Of a DNA stretch of 64,000 bases, positions 43,460 to 52,935 are shown one piece after another (the first letter of the stretch is position 1; every line of letters starts with the position of its first letter). The notes beneath the pieces are model-generated. The model was not told the origin of the DNA, did no database searches, and worked only from the letters and a program-made list of their open reading frames with translations. Position numbers and translations under genes: made by a program. The stretch lies in NCBI RefSeq assembly GCF_002286775.1, contig NZ_NSGJ01000004.1, positions 148,530 to 212,529 on the forward strand. Reading direction: 5' to 3'. The stretch comes from Myroides sp. N17-2 (GTDB lineage Bacteria; Bacteroidota; Bacteroidia; Flavobacteriales; Flavobacteriaceae).

Positions 43460-44917
43460 GTGAGCATCTATAAGAAAATATTTAAACAGACTGCCATATA
43501 CGGCTTAGCAGCAGTATTTCCTAAAGTTATTGGGTTCTTCCTAGTTCCTTTCCACACAGACTTAATGCAAAATAATGACTACGGACAGTACAGCGTTATT
43601 TTCTCCATTATGATGTTTCTAAACGTTATTCTATCTTTTGGAATGGAAACTGCATTCTTTAGATTTTATAACAAAAGAGATGACAAGAAAGAAGTGATTA
43701 ATAATAGTTTACTATTTCTGTGTTGCACCACCTTAATTTTTACTGTATTTAGTATACTTACTATTAACTACTGGGCTGATCTATTAAATATTCCTATCGA
43801 TATTCTACAGTATGTATTAGTTATCTTGATCTTAGACGCATTGGTGATTGTACCCTTTGCTAAGTTAAGAGCAGATCAACGTCCGATGTTTTACAGTGCC
43901 ATCCGTATGGCCAATGTGACTATATACACTGTACTTAACATATTCTTCCTATACTATCTTCCTATCTTAAGTTCTAAATATCCTGATAGTATATTTAGTA
44001 GTATCTATGTGGAGAACTACCAAGTATCTTACATCTTCATCGCTAACCTAATCGCTAGTTTATTTACATTCCTAGCTTTTTATAAGGACTACTTTACGAT
44101 CAAATTTAAGTTTAATAAAGAGCTTAATAAGGAGATGCTTAAATACAGTTTCCCTGTAATGGTAGGAGGATTAGCTTTTGCTATTAATGAGAGTTTTGAC
44201 AAGATATTATTAGAGCGTTTACTACCTGCAGACATAGCCTTATCAGAAGTAGGAAAATATGCGGCTTGTTATAAACTAGGTCTATTTATGGTATTGTTTA
44301 GACAAGCATATACTTTAGGAATAGAGCCTTTCTTCTTTAACTATGCGAAGAATGATGATGCCCCTACTAAATATGCGACTATTACCAAGTACTTCACCAT
44401 ATTCGGAAGTTTGATTATGTTAGGAGTTATCGTATTCTCAGATATATTAAAAGTGTTATTTATCAGAAACGAATCATATTGGGATGCGATGAGTGTAGTT
44501 CCTCTTATCATATTAGCCAACCTATGTATGGGTATCTATACGAATCTATCTGTGTGGTATAAGTTAAGAGACAAAACTGCTGTGGGAGCTTATATCTCTA
44601 TTATGGGAGCTGTATTTACTTTAATATTTAACTACTTACTAATACCTATCTGGGGATATGTAGGATCAGCTATCGCTACCTTAATAGCATACGGATCTAT
44701 GATGCTAGTCTCTTATGTAATGGGGCAGAAACAATACCCTATTCCTTATGAGAAAAAAGCTATCGGGGGCTATATGGGGTTATCCATCCTACTAAGTTTC
44801 GTCTACTTCTACTGTTTTAGAGAGAACTACCTAGTTGGAATAACTTGTATATTAATATTCTTAGGAGTTATTTACAAATTCGAAAATACCATTATCAAAA
44901 AGATAATTAAACGATAA
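43460..44917 (+). CDS. Polysaccharide biosynthesis flippase (MOP superfamily)
   Basis: The 485-residue membrane protein has about fourteen hydrophobic segments and the Wzx-like N-terminus YGLAAVFPKVIGFFLVPFHT. The start is a GTG at 43460 (reading MSIYKK), 33 bp after the RsiV-like gene. The family moves lipid-linked sugars across the inner membrane; substrate is not evident and no glycosyltransferases are adjacent. A strong terminator follows directly. Confidence 0.92.
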   Translation: MSIYKKIFKQTAIYGLAAVFPKVIGFFLVPFHTDLMQNNDYGQYSVIFSIMMFLNVILSFGMETAFFRFYNKRDDKKEVINNSLLFLCCTTLIFTVFSILTINYWADLLNIPIDILQYVLVILILDALVIVPFAKLRADQRPMFYSAIRMANVTIYTVLNIFFLYYLPILSSKYPDSIFSSIYVENYQVSYIFIANLIASLFTFLAFYKDYFTIKFKFNKELNKEMLKYSFPVMVGGLAFAINESFDKILLERLLPADIALSEVGKYAACYKLGLFMVLFRQAYTLGIEPFFFNYAKNDDAPTKYATITKYFTIFGSLIMLGVIVFSDILKVLFIRNESYWDAMSVVPLIILANLCMGIYTNLSVWYKLRDKTAVGAYISIMGAVFTLIFNYLLIPIWGYVGSAIATLIAYGSMMLVSYVMGQKQYPIPYEKKAIGGYMGLSILLSFVYFYCFRENYLVGITCILIFLGVIYKFENTIIKKIIKR

Positions 44918-44922
44918 ATCAG

Positions 44923-44953
44923 AATCCGCTACTAATCAGTAGCGGATTTTTTT
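44923..44953 (+). terminator. Terminator of the flippase gene
   Basis: AATCCGCTAC and GTAGCGGATT form a perfect 10-bp stem followed by seven T residues. Confidence 0.92.
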
Positions 44954-45154
44954 AATAGAAGCCCTCATGACTTTATAAATATAAGATTATAACAAAAAAA
45001 AGGTGTGACAAAATCTTTAATTATTAATATGTATATTTACAATGTATTGATTATTAACAATCAATAACTTTATAGGCCAATCTTTAAAAAATTTATTATC
45101 ACATACATTAATAGGAAATGATAACCCTCTTTATGCAATCTCGGTGTGACTGAG

Positions 45155-45246
45155 TCCATAGTGAATCCATAATGTGTCCATAGTGACTGCATTAAAACAG
45201 CCTTTTTAATGGAGTCATGATGTACGCACGATACTGTCAATATACT
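45155..45246. repeat. Inverted array of degenerate 11-bp words, locus C
   Basis: Forward words in exact 11-bp register: TCCATAGTGAA (45155), TCCATAATGTG (45166), TCCATAGTGAC (45177). Weak reverse words, again every 11 bp, follow: TTTTTAATGGA (45203), GTCATGATGTA (45214), CGCACGATACT (45225), GTCAATATACT (45236). A hairpin TGACT-g-CATTAAAA / TTTTAATG-g-AGTCA spans the centre at 45184-45217. It lies 245 bp before the orphan gene at 45491; the rest of the 44954-45490 gap holds nothing recognised apart from the box below. Confidence 0.6.
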
Positions 45247-45392
45247 TTCATATAAAGCACATAGGGATATCGTAGATAGGAATAAATAGATTAGGTAATT
45301 TCCTTTTTTCTTGAGATAAGTGATATGATAGATAATCCTTAAAACGAATTAAAATCATTGATTTCTAATGAAATAGAAATTAGAATATGAGG

Positions 45393-45400
45393 CAAAGTTA
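45393..45400 (-). promoter_or_regulatory. Possible -7 box TAACTTTG pointing toward word array C
   Basis: Perfect TAnnTTTG on the minus strand with no gene downstream for over 450 bp on that strand. If active it would produce a transcript through array C. No clear -33 element, so this may be chance. Confidence 0.3.
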
Positions 45401-45490
45401 CGAATTCAAATTGAATGTATAAGAATGGAGTTGCCTTAAAGGAGCTCTGCATTTTAAAAGTCAAGATAATCACTACTTAAAAAACAAGCT

Positions 45491-46174
45491 ATGACTAACG
45501 AAATCTTTTTGAGTATTACTAAAGACAATAGTTCTATTACACTCTTCGAAGAGAGGCTATTTTTACCTTTCTTCTGGATTTGTCTACTAGATCATGAGAT
45601 GATAAGTAGTAGAGTACCTCATTGGGAACAAGCTTATAGATACATAGATTTCGAAGAAAAATATGTGAGAGATGATGAGAGCATAGATAATACCACATGT
45701 ATAATCACTATCTCTAAAGAAAAATTTCATACCAATGCCACAATAGCTAGAGGAATGATAGAGAAGCAACTCAATCCAGCATTACCTCTATACGATGGTT
45801 TTATAGCCTGCCTAGAGAGTCATCTCTCTCTAGGAGGTGTGATTAATTTAGATATAGTATACTATATCTGCTGTTGTGAATCACTACAAGACTTCATTAA
45901 GAGTATAAATAGAGAAATAACATCCATAAAAAAACAAAACATTTATGGGATATCATACCTCGATCCAGTAGACTTAATTGGTAGCGGGACAGGTACAGCC
46001 TCGATAGACAACAAGGACTTTAAAGAATTAAATACCTACAAACAAGCTGATGATAACAGGTACAGAGATGAACCTGTCCACGATCCAAATTTGAGACAAA
46101 AGAATATTCGCAGTCTAATCTACTTCTTTATCAGCCTTATAATCGTAGCCATTTTATTATTTATAAACAGATAA
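45491..46174 (+). CDS. Unknown C-terminally membrane-anchored protein
   Basis: The 227-residue product has no signal peptide, a mainly cytosolic body, and a single hydrophobic helix at the C-terminus (about 206-224, followed by NR), suggesting a tail-anchored protein facing the cytosol. Cysteine clusters (YYICCCESL) lie near 120-128. I recognise no family. It stands alone between the flippase terminator and a convergent M48 gene, with an 11-bp word array upstream, and looks like an accessory gene. Confidence 0.6.
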   Translation: MTNEIFLSITKDNSSITLFEERLFLPFFWICLLDHEMISSRVPHWEQAYRYIDFEEKYVRDDESIDNTTCIITISKEKFHTNATIARGMIEKQLNPALPLYDGFIACLESHLSLGGVINLDIVYYICCCESLQDFIKSINREITSIKKQNIYGISYLDPVDLIGSGTGTASIDNKDFKELNTYKQADDNRYRDEPVHDPNLRQKNIRSLIYFFISLIIVAILLFINR

Positions 46175-46258
46175 CTCCTACTTAGATAACAATAATACAT
46201 CTCTCTTATTACGTAAGGAATATAGTGTCATCTAAATCTCCTAATACACCATAATTAA

Positions 46259-46288
46259 AAAAGGTCATCTCGTAGGAGATGACCTTTA
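46259..46288. terminator. Bidirectional terminator
   Basis: AAGGTCATCT and AGATGACCTT form a 10-bp stem between convergent genes. Confidence 0.85.
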
Positions 46289-46306
46289 ATATACTGTTCG
46301 CTTAGA

Positions 46307-47107
46307 TTATTTCTTCTTAGCGTCTTTTTTGATTTTATCTTCGATACGTTTTACACGTTTCTCACTATCAGGGTGAGTAGAGAACACTTTAGCTTTAGTA
46401 GATTTATCAGCTCCATATTCTTTCTCCATATCAGCAAACTTTTGGAATCCATCTGCTAATGCTTGAGGGTTCTTACTATTCGCTACTAAGAATTTATAAG
46501 AATAATCATCTGAATCAGTCTCTTGTCCTTGAGAGAACTGAGCCCCAATAAGCTTCTCTGTTAGAGGTCCTAAATCACCTTTCATTAAGTCACCTACTGT
46601 ACCTTGTGTAGTACCTGCAAATTGAACAGCTGCCTCAGCTATCAACACTTTTCTATATCCATTTAAAGAGTGTTTCAATTTAACGTGACCTATCTCGTGT
46701 CCAATGATTCCTAATAATTCATCATCAGTCATAATGTCCATCAATGAAGAGAACACACGTACACTACCATCAGGACAAGCAAACGCATTCACATCAGTAA
46801 CGTAGTACACTTTATAGTTTAAGTTAAGACCATCATAGTTCTTGTAAGGCCCGAAAATACGCTCTAAACGTTCAGCATATGCTTTCTTTTTAGGGTCTTT
46901 ATCCTTTACTGTACATACAGGATTATGCTCATCCATCCACTTCACAGATGCAGCAGCAGATTGAGCTACTTCTTCGTCAGTAACAGTGAATGCAGATACA
47001 GCTTTCATACCAGCTTCTATTTTCTTTGGGTTTAATTTCCCGAATTGCGCATTAGCCGTACCAACAGCACAACATACTAAAAACGCAGATAATAAAACTT
47101 TTTTCAT
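46307..47107 (-). CDS. M48 family metallopeptidase
   Basis: A predicted periplasmic zinc protease of 266 residues. A signal peptide (VGTANAQF) is followed by the M48 core with HEIGHVKLKHSL (HExxH, about 136-147) and ETDSDDYSYKFL (third zinc ligand, about 196-207), as in BepA/LoiP-type proteases that police outer-membrane assembly. It lacks the TPR domain of BepA. The C-terminal lysine-rich tail (RIEDKIKKDAKKK) is notable. A -7 box is at 47130. Confidence 0.92.
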   Translation of the reverse strand: MKKVLLSAFLVCCAVGTANAQFGKLNPKKIEAGMKAVSAFTVTDEEVAQSAAASVKWMDEHNPVCTVKDKDPKKKAYAERLERIFGPYKNYDGLNLNYKVYYVTDVNAFACPDGSVRVFSSLMDIMTDDELLGIIGHEIGHVKLKHSLNGYRKVLIAEAAVQFAGTTQGTVGDLMKGDLGPLTEKLIGAQFSQGQETDSDDYSYKFLVANSKNPQALADGFQKFADMEKEYGADKSTKAKVFSTHPDSEKRVKRIEDKIKKDAKKK

Positions 47108-47129
47108 ACTAATATTTTTTTTACTAGAA

Positions 47130-47137
47130 CAAATGTA
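47130..47137 (-). promoter_or_regulatory. -7 box TACATTTG for the M48 gene
   Basis: Perfect TAnnTTTG on the minus strand, 22 bp upstream of the ATG. Confidence 0.7.
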
Positions 47138-47228
47138 CTCTTTTATTTTAACTTCACTTTAATACAAATAACTAAATAATCAACATCCTTAACAAACTAA
47201 ACAACAATATAATAAGAACTACTAAAAA

Positions 47229-47260
47229 CAAAAAAGAGAGTACCCTAAGATACTCTCCTT
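47229..47260 (-). terminator. Terminator of the PhoD-type gene
   Basis: GGAGAGTATCTTAGGGTACTCTC-type hairpin with T tract on the minus strand, about 30 bp after the stop. Confidence 0.8.
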
Positions 47261-47288
47261 CGCTATGAAAATACAACAACAAATTATT

Positions 47289-49034
47289 TTATATTACGAC
47301 TGCCTTCTTAACCTGTGTATTATAACTGCTACTAAGTACAGTATCTACATATCTCCACTCAGCACGTGCTCCTCCAGAAGTGTAATCTACATACAGATAA
47401 CCTCTATCAGATAAATTGACATATTCTAATTCTTCTATTAAAAGCGGCATTACTTGTTCTAATTGCCTTGCTTGAGACATATCATTAGACAGCCCCAAAT
47501 AAGTTTCCATACCAGGAGAACTAATAGAACTAGTCGCTAACTCATACCCTACTACCTCACCACTCTGCGTTTTCATTTGGCTATACCATGCATTATGTGT
47601 ATCACCCGCAAGTGTCATCACTTTTTTACCTTTACAAAGGCTATATAACTTCTCACGTTCGACAGCATATCCGTCCCATGCATCTAAATTATAAGGCAAC
47701 ACAGTCGTTATTCTAGCTTTCTCTGCTGCAGTTAATGTAGGATCACCTTTAAGCATACGTGTCTTTAGAACGACTAATTCTCCTAGTGTTTTCTGTAATG
47801 CACCTAATGATGCAGCAGATGCACTACCTGTCTTCTCTATCTCTGCCATAATCTGATTAACAATCATTAGAAACTCCGCAGGAACTAACATCTTAGCCAT
47901 TAAAACTTGCTGTCCTAATACTTGCCATGATGCTTTACTTGTATTCATTTGTCCAGCTAACCAAGTCAATTGCTCTTGCCCCATTAACTGGCGATTAGGA
48001 TTTAAATAAGCCTGCATAAAACTGTACTGATCAAAACCTGTACTTGTGAAGTAGTCATTATAACTCAACTGCTTATCCCTAGCTATCACACGCGTATCTA
48101 ACATATGTAAGGATAAGATATTACCAAACTCAAATGATCTATATATACGTGCGTCCTTACCCGTCTTAAGTGGTATAAACTCACTATATGCTTGTAAAGC
48201 GGCTTTCTTTCTAGCTTCGAAACTACCTTCTGTCTCAGGCTGATGATTCTCTGCCCCATCCTTATAAGTATCATTTGCTATCTCATGGTCATCCCATACG
48301 CAGATAAACGGTTTTTTCTGATGTGCTAACTGTAGGTTCACATCACTTCTATATTGTTTATATCGTTCTCTATAATCTTCTAGAGAAACTATTTCTTTAT
48401 TCGGTTTGTGCGCTCTATTTAGTGAAGCTGTACTCGCATTAGTTCCATATTGCCCAGGTGCGTACTCATAAATATAATCTCCTAAGTGGATAATCACATC
48501 CGCATCAGACTTAGCCATCTCAGCATAAACATTAAACAAACCTGCGGGATAATTAGAACACGAAGCCACGGCTAGCTTTACATTAGACACATTATCTGTA
48601 TAAGCAGGTAATGTGATAGTTTCACCTATAACGGAAGTTTCCTTGGCTGTACTATTAAAAAAACGATAGTAGAACTTGCTATTAGAAGTTAGTCCTTGTA
48701 CTTCTACAGCTAATGTATTATCAGATATTGATTGAATAAGAGCTTTCCCTTGACGTACCACATCCTTAAACTGATTGTCTTTCGCCATCTGCCAAGTCAC
48801 TTCTGTATCCCCTTTAGTATAACGTGTCCAGATAATAATACTTGTTGCCGTAGGGTCAAAACTTGCAACTCCATAATCGAAGCCCTTTATTTTAAAGTCT
48901 CCTGTTAATTCTTCTTTAGAACCGCCATTATCATCATTAGAACAACTAATAATAACTGGAGCTAAGAATATACTACCTGAAGCTAATAGAGATGAGCGTA
49001 AGAAATTTCTTCTGTTTAATTGTGGTTGTTTCAT
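47289..49034 (-). CDS. PhoD-like alkaline phosphatase, Tat-exported lipoprotein
   Basis: The 581-residue protein starts with a twin-arginine signal (NRRNFLRSS) that ends in a lipobox (VIISC, Cys31), so it is probably Tat-exported and lipid-anchored. It has the PhoD N-terminal Fn3-like domain and the metallophosphatase domain with HLGDYIYEYAPGQYG, CVWDDHEIANDTYKDGAENH, SLHMLDTRV and TLAGDTHNAW. These are the iron/calcium-binding motifs of phosphodiesterase-type PhoD. Length is somewhat above B. subtilis PhoD. No pho box was sought or seen. Confidence 0.93.
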   Translation of the reverse strand: MKQPQLNRRNFLRSSLLASGSIFLAPVIISCSNDDNGGSKEELTGDFKIKGFDYGVASFDPTATSIIIWTRYTKGDTEVTWQMAKDNQFKDVVRQGKALIQSISDNTLAVEVQGLTSNSKFYYRFFNSTAKETSVIGETITLPAYTDNVSNVKLAVASCSNYPAGLFNVYAEMAKSDADVIIHLGDYIYEYAPGQYGTNASTASLNRAHKPNKEIVSLEDYRERYKQYRSDVNLQLAHQKKPFICVWDDHEIANDTYKDGAENHQPETEGSFEARKKAALQAYSEFIPLKTGKDARIYRSFEFGNILSLHMLDTRVIARDKQLSYNDYFTSTGFDQYSFMQAYLNPNRQLMGQEQLTWLAGQMNTSKASWQVLGQQVLMAKMLVPAEFLMIVNQIMAEIEKTGSASAASLGALQKTLGELVVLKTRMLKGDPTLTAAEKARITTVLPYNLDAWDGYAVEREKLYSLCKGKKVMTLAGDTHNAWYSQMKTQSGEVVGYELATSSISSPGMETYLGLSNDMSQARQLEQVMPLLIEELEYVNLSDRGYLYVDYTSGGARAEWRYVDTVLSSSYNTQVKKAVVI

Positions 49035-49138
49035 AGTTCAAAAACTTTTACACAAAACAACATCTATAATATTACTAGACGATTAATCTCAAGTTAACTA
49101 TCAGTAATATTTGCTCCCGATATGTTAACAAATCTTAC

Positions 49139-49654
49139 TTAATTTGCTTCATGCTTTCCTCTCCTCTTATGAAATGTCTCTTTATAATGCCCATTACTAT
49201 CTTTAGCAATAATACTTATACTTCCATTAATCTCTAAAGTAGCTAATTTGACTTGTTTGAAGTATTCCACTCCATGTTCATGCATAGCCTCTGTTAGTTC
49301 ATCTGAAGTAATACCTAGCTGAGTAGCTTTTGCGAAGTCTACTACCCCATGTTGAATGATAACCTCTGGCTTCTGTTGTAATAATCGGTTCACAAAAGCA
49401 TTGCGTGCGATAAGTCGCTTCATTCCATAGTTCACTGAAAACAAAACAAACGCAGCTAATATTCCTCCGCCTAAACTAGTATCAGGTCCAACCATAGCAT
49501 TCTGTACTGAATTGCTAATTAACAGCATAAGCACAACGTCAAAAGTATTTAATTGAGATAATTGCTTCTTTCCAAATACGCGCATTGCTATAATCATAAA
49601 CAAATACACTGCAATACTCCTAACAACAATATCTAAATACTCCATAAATTCCAC
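49139..49654 (-). CDS. YetF/DUF421 family membrane protein
   Basis: The 171-residue protein has three N-terminal membrane segments (about 9-27, 40-55 and 61-78) and the conserved YetF motifs MRVFGKKQLSQLNTFDVVLML and ISNSVQNAMVGPD, followed by the soluble domain with the LEINGSISII strand. The family influences spore and envelope properties in Bacillus but its activity is unknown. It is monocistronic, separated by 102 bp and a terminator from the gene upstream. Confidence 0.92.
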   Translation of the reverse strand: MEFMEYLDIVVRSIAVYLFMIIAMRVFGKKQLSQLNTFDVVLMLLISNSVQNAMVGPDTSLGGGILAAFVLFSVNYGMKRLIARNAFVNRLLQQKPEVIIQHGVVDFAKATQLGITSDELTEAMHEHGVEYFKQVKLATLEINGSISIIAKDSNGHYKETFHKRRGKHEAN

Positions 49655-49674
49655 CTTTTACATCAAATTTAAAC

Positions 49675-49710
49675 ATAAAAGGCGAGGTACTATGTACTTC
49701 GCCCTTCTTT
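49675..49710 (-). terminator. Terminator of the MuiA-like gene
   Basis: GGGCGAAGTAC and GTACCTCGCC pair with a short loop and a T tract on the minus strand. Confidence 0.8.
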
Positions 49711-49756
49711 AATATCAATCTAAAAGAGTTTATTCCTCTATCTACTAATTCTTAAC

Positions 49757-51406
49757 TTAAAGATTAAGTGTTTGATTCTTATCTGATCTCACTTGATAAC
49801 CAAAACGAAGTGTTTTACTCTCATTCGCTTTAAGTTTAAGATCCCATTTCACTAACCCTTTCTCTGTATTCACAGTTCCTGACGAAGTATCAGTCAACTC
49901 TATCTCAATATCTTTATTAGAACTAACAGGGAACTGATCCTCTACCTGTATTGCTACTTGCTCCGCCTTATTATTGCGAAGAGTAATATCGTACACGAAG
50001 TTTTGAGACTTCTTAGAAGACAGCATTTTCGTACCAGACTTGTCTTTCATTAAAACACGAGAAACAGATACTTTAGTATCTTTACCCATATTTAATCTCA
50101 TTTCTTCTTCTGTATTCGCTGGGTTAAGAATTGTTTTGCCTACATATACACCATCGAAGATTACATTAGCTTCACCTGCTAATAGATTATAGTTACCATA
50201 ATCTTTAATCGTTGCTACTAGATAAGCGTTTAAATCTAACTTCGGTGCCACATAGTATTTATATTCTGCAGGAATAGAAAAATCATTAAGCGCAACGCTA
50301 TGTGATTTATTGTTAGACATCACTGTATATGGGATACTAATATCAAATGACACATTTAATTGTGATTCATTAACCTTAGTATAATCGCTCATTGTGCTTT
50401 CTTCATATACTATCGATTTTTCAGCTTTAGCATCAGCTAAATAAGATGTTGATACACTCTTTAACTCATCAGAAGAAACTCTTTTATTAGCACTATTCAC
50501 CCCATACACTCTGCCACTTAGCGCATTAGAAACATAATTATTATAATCAAGGAACCACGTATTCCATGTAGGAATAACATTACTCTGATTAGCTGTACCA
50601 CTAGTCAGACTAAGGTTCACTCCTCTCCAATCTATACCAGAATACTGTTTCACATCCGCTTTATAAACCACTTTCACAGGAGAATTAATCTTATCCACTC
50701 TCAAGTCATAAAACGGTTTCCAAGATGCTGCTTGAGTTAAGTATTTAATCTGAAAAGGTACTTCACCCTCTTTATCATTCATCACTTGTATGATAAGTTT
50801 CCCTTTACTTGATTTCTCACTTTTTCCTTCGTTAAACGCTAGCTTATCTTTTAGATTAGCAAGTCTAGTATTCAGGTTATCCTTCTTCTCATTTAGCTTG
50901 TCTAACTCAGTACTCAGTTGTAATCTTTTGGTTTTATAATAGTCCACCATTTTCATTACTTCTGCTGTAGTAGTCCCATTATCACCACCTACTTTCTGAT
51001 TCATATCTAACAGAAACATTGTTCTACTCTCTGCGTCGATAGCGTTATCTACCTTCTTAAGCTCTGTCTCCACCAACTTAATACTATCTCTAACAGGTTT
51101 AAGCAATGGCGAATCCACAGCGCTATCATATTCCTCTACATAGCGATTACTATACTGTATCGCCATTACAGTTACATCTGATATAGAACCAATCTGTATA
51201 GTCGCTTCGTTTAGGTAATCTGCCACATTAGTAAACACCACTTCTGACGTTCCCTTAGGCAGTTTTACTTTTGCCTTATGCGTTAATTCCGCGCTATTAA
51301 AATACACACGGGCACTCTCAAGTTTAGCAGGTGTAAACACAGGCTTCTGCGCCCAAGTCATAACACTGCATAAAGCAAGGGCAACAATAGTTAAATTCTT
51401 TTTCAT
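49757..51406 (-). CDS. MuiA-like protein (DUF4140/DUF4139)
   Basis: The 549-residue exported protein has a signal peptide (SVMTWAQ), the DUF4140 N-terminus (LESARVYFNSAELTHKAKVKLPKGTSEVVF), a long coiled coil around 105-185, and the DUF4139 body with VVYKADVKQYSGIDWRGVNLSLTS and the C-terminal FGYQVRSDKNQTL. The family was named for a mucoidy inhibitor from Thermus and has no proven biochemical function. It lies 16 bp after radA and so probably shares its transcript. Confidence 0.9.
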   Translation of the reverse strand: MKKNLTIVALALCSVMTWAQKPVFTPAKLESARVYFNSAELTHKAKVKLPKGTSEVVFTNVADYLNEATIQIGSISDVTVMAIQYSNRYVEEYDSAVDSPLLKPVRDSIKLVETELKKVDNAIDAESRTMFLLDMNQKVGGDNGTTTAEVMKMVDYYKTKRLQLSTELDKLNEKKDNLNTRLANLKDKLAFNEGKSEKSSKGKLIIQVMNDKEGEVPFQIKYLTQAASWKPFYDLRVDKINSPVKVVYKADVKQYSGIDWRGVNLSLTSGTANQSNVIPTWNTWFLDYNNYVSNALSGRVYGVNSANKRVSSDELKSVSTSYLADAKAEKSIVYEESTMSDYTKVNESQLNVSFDISIPYTVMSNNKSHSVALNDFSIPAEYKYYVAPKLDLNAYLVATIKDYGNYNLLAGEANVIFDGVYVGKTILNPANTEEEMRLNMGKDTKVSVSRVLMKDKSGTKMLSSKKSQNFVYDITLRNNKAEQVAIQVEDQFPVSSNKDIEIELTDTSSGTVNTEKGLVKWDLKLKANESKTLRFGYQVRSDKNQTLNL

Positions 51407-51422
51407 AGTATTACAATTTAAT

Positions 51423-52793
51423 TTATCCGAAGAGGTATTCTACTACATCTTCGATCTTAGTCACGAGTACAACTTTAATACCTCTACTCGAGTGACTAAT
51501 CTTGTTATATTTTGACACAAAAATAGTTGAGAACCCTAATTTCTCAGCCTCTTGTATACGTTGATCTACTCTATTCACAGGTCTTATCTCTCCTGACAAA
51601 CCAACTTCTCCTGCGAAGGTAAAGTCTTTACCTATTGACAAATCTTGATCTGAAGACAAGATAGCTGCTACAACACCTAAGTCGATAGCAGGGTCATCTA
51701 CGGTAATCCCCCCTGTGATATTAAGGAAGACGTCTTTCTGTCCTAATCTAAATCCTGCTCTCTTCTCTAATACAGCCAAAATCATATTTAGACGCTTCAG
51801 GTTATATCCTGTCGCACTACGTTGTGGCGTTCCATAAACAGCAGAACTAACTAACGCTTGTACTTCTACCATTAATGGGCGCATACCTTCTAATGTAGCC
51901 GCTATAGCTGTCCCTGAGAGCTCTTCTTCCTTATGTGATATCAATATCTCCGATGGGTTAGAAACCTCTCTCAAACCACTTCCTTGCATTTCGTAAATAC
52001 CAAGCTCAGCTGTAGAACCAAAACGGTTTTTATTAGCACGTAGTATGCGATAGACATGATTTCTATCTCCCTCAAACTGTAGCACTGTATCCACCATATG
52101 TTCTAACATCTTCGGCCCCGCTATACTTCCGTCTTTAGTAATATGCCCAATGATTAGTACAGGTGTCCCTGTTTCTTTAGCAAACTTTGTAAGCTCCGCT
52201 GTACACTCTTTAATCTGAGAGACAGTTCCTGCAGAAGATTCTATATATTCAGTGTGCAACGTTTGTATAGAATCGATAATAAGTACATCAGGTTGTATCT
52301 CTTCTATCTGACGAAAGATGTTCTGTGTATTTGTTTCTGTTAGAATATAACAGTTGTCGTTTATGGGATTGATACGTTCAGCACGCATCTTAATTTGCTT
52401 CTGACTTTCCTCTCCAGATACATATAATGTCTTAAAAGGTAATCTTAGTGAAATCTGTAATAACAACGTACTCTTACCGATACCAGGCTCTCCACCTAAT
52501 AGCACCATAGATCCAGGAACTAGTCCTCCCCCTAATACTCTATTAAGCTCACCATCCATTGTATTCATACGAAGCTCTTCTGTACTATCAATGTCGCGAA
52601 CCTTAAGAGGTTTCGCTACTTTTTTTACACTACTAGGAGAGCTACTAACAGCTTTCCACGCAGTCTTCTCTTCTTTCTGAATAACTTCCTCTACTAGTGT
52701 ATTCCACTCCTTACAAGCATTACACTGTCCTTGCCATTTAGCATACTGCGTACCACAACTCTGACAGAAAAAAGCCGTTTTTACCTTTGCCAT
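51423..52793 (-). CDS. radA: DNA repair protein RadA
   Basis: A RecA-like ATPase that drives branch migration. The 456-residue protein has the N-terminal zinc finger CQSCGTQYAKWQGQCNAC (10-27), Walker A GGEPGIGKST (100-109), the KNRFG motif near 255, and a Lon-like C-terminal domain that lacks a need for protease activity in this family. Length is standard. A -7 box is at 52822, and the MuiA-like gene follows. Confidence 0.97.
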   Translation of the reverse strand: MAKVKTAFFCQSCGTQYAKWQGQCNACKEWNTLVEEVIQKEEKTAWKAVSSSPSSVKKVAKPLKVRDIDSTEELRMNTMDGELNRVLGGGLVPGSMVLLGGEPGIGKSTLLLQISLRLPFKTLYVSGEESQKQIKMRAERINPINDNCYILTETNTQNIFRQIEEIQPDVLIIDSIQTLHTEYIESSAGTVSQIKECTAELTKFAKETGTPVLIIGHITKDGSIAGPKMLEHMVDTVLQFEGDRNHVYRILRANKNRFGSTAELGIYEMQGSGLREVSNPSEILISHKEEELSGTAIAATLEGMRPLMVEVQALVSSAVYGTPQRSATGYNLKRLNMILAVLEKRAGFRLGQKDVFLNITGGITVDDPAIDLGVVAAILSSDQDLSIGKDFTFAGEVGLSGEIRPVNRVDQRIQEAEKLGFSTIFVSKYNKISHSSRGIKVVLVTKIEDVVEYLFG

Positions 52794-52821
52794 TACTCTT
52801 ATAGTTTATTATCTAATGTTT

Positions 52822-52829
52822 CAAATTTA
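52822..52829 (-). promoter_or_regulatory. -7 box TAAATTTG for radA
   Basis: Perfect TAnnTTTG on the minus strand, 28 bp upstream of the radA ATG. Confidence 0.6.
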
Positions 52830-52935
52830 CAATATATATACCTAACAAAAACGTGTTAGAATAAGATTTAAGAGAACATTCATATCAAATAATTATGCTA
52901 TTATATATAAAAAATAATTACTTTTAACATAAAAA

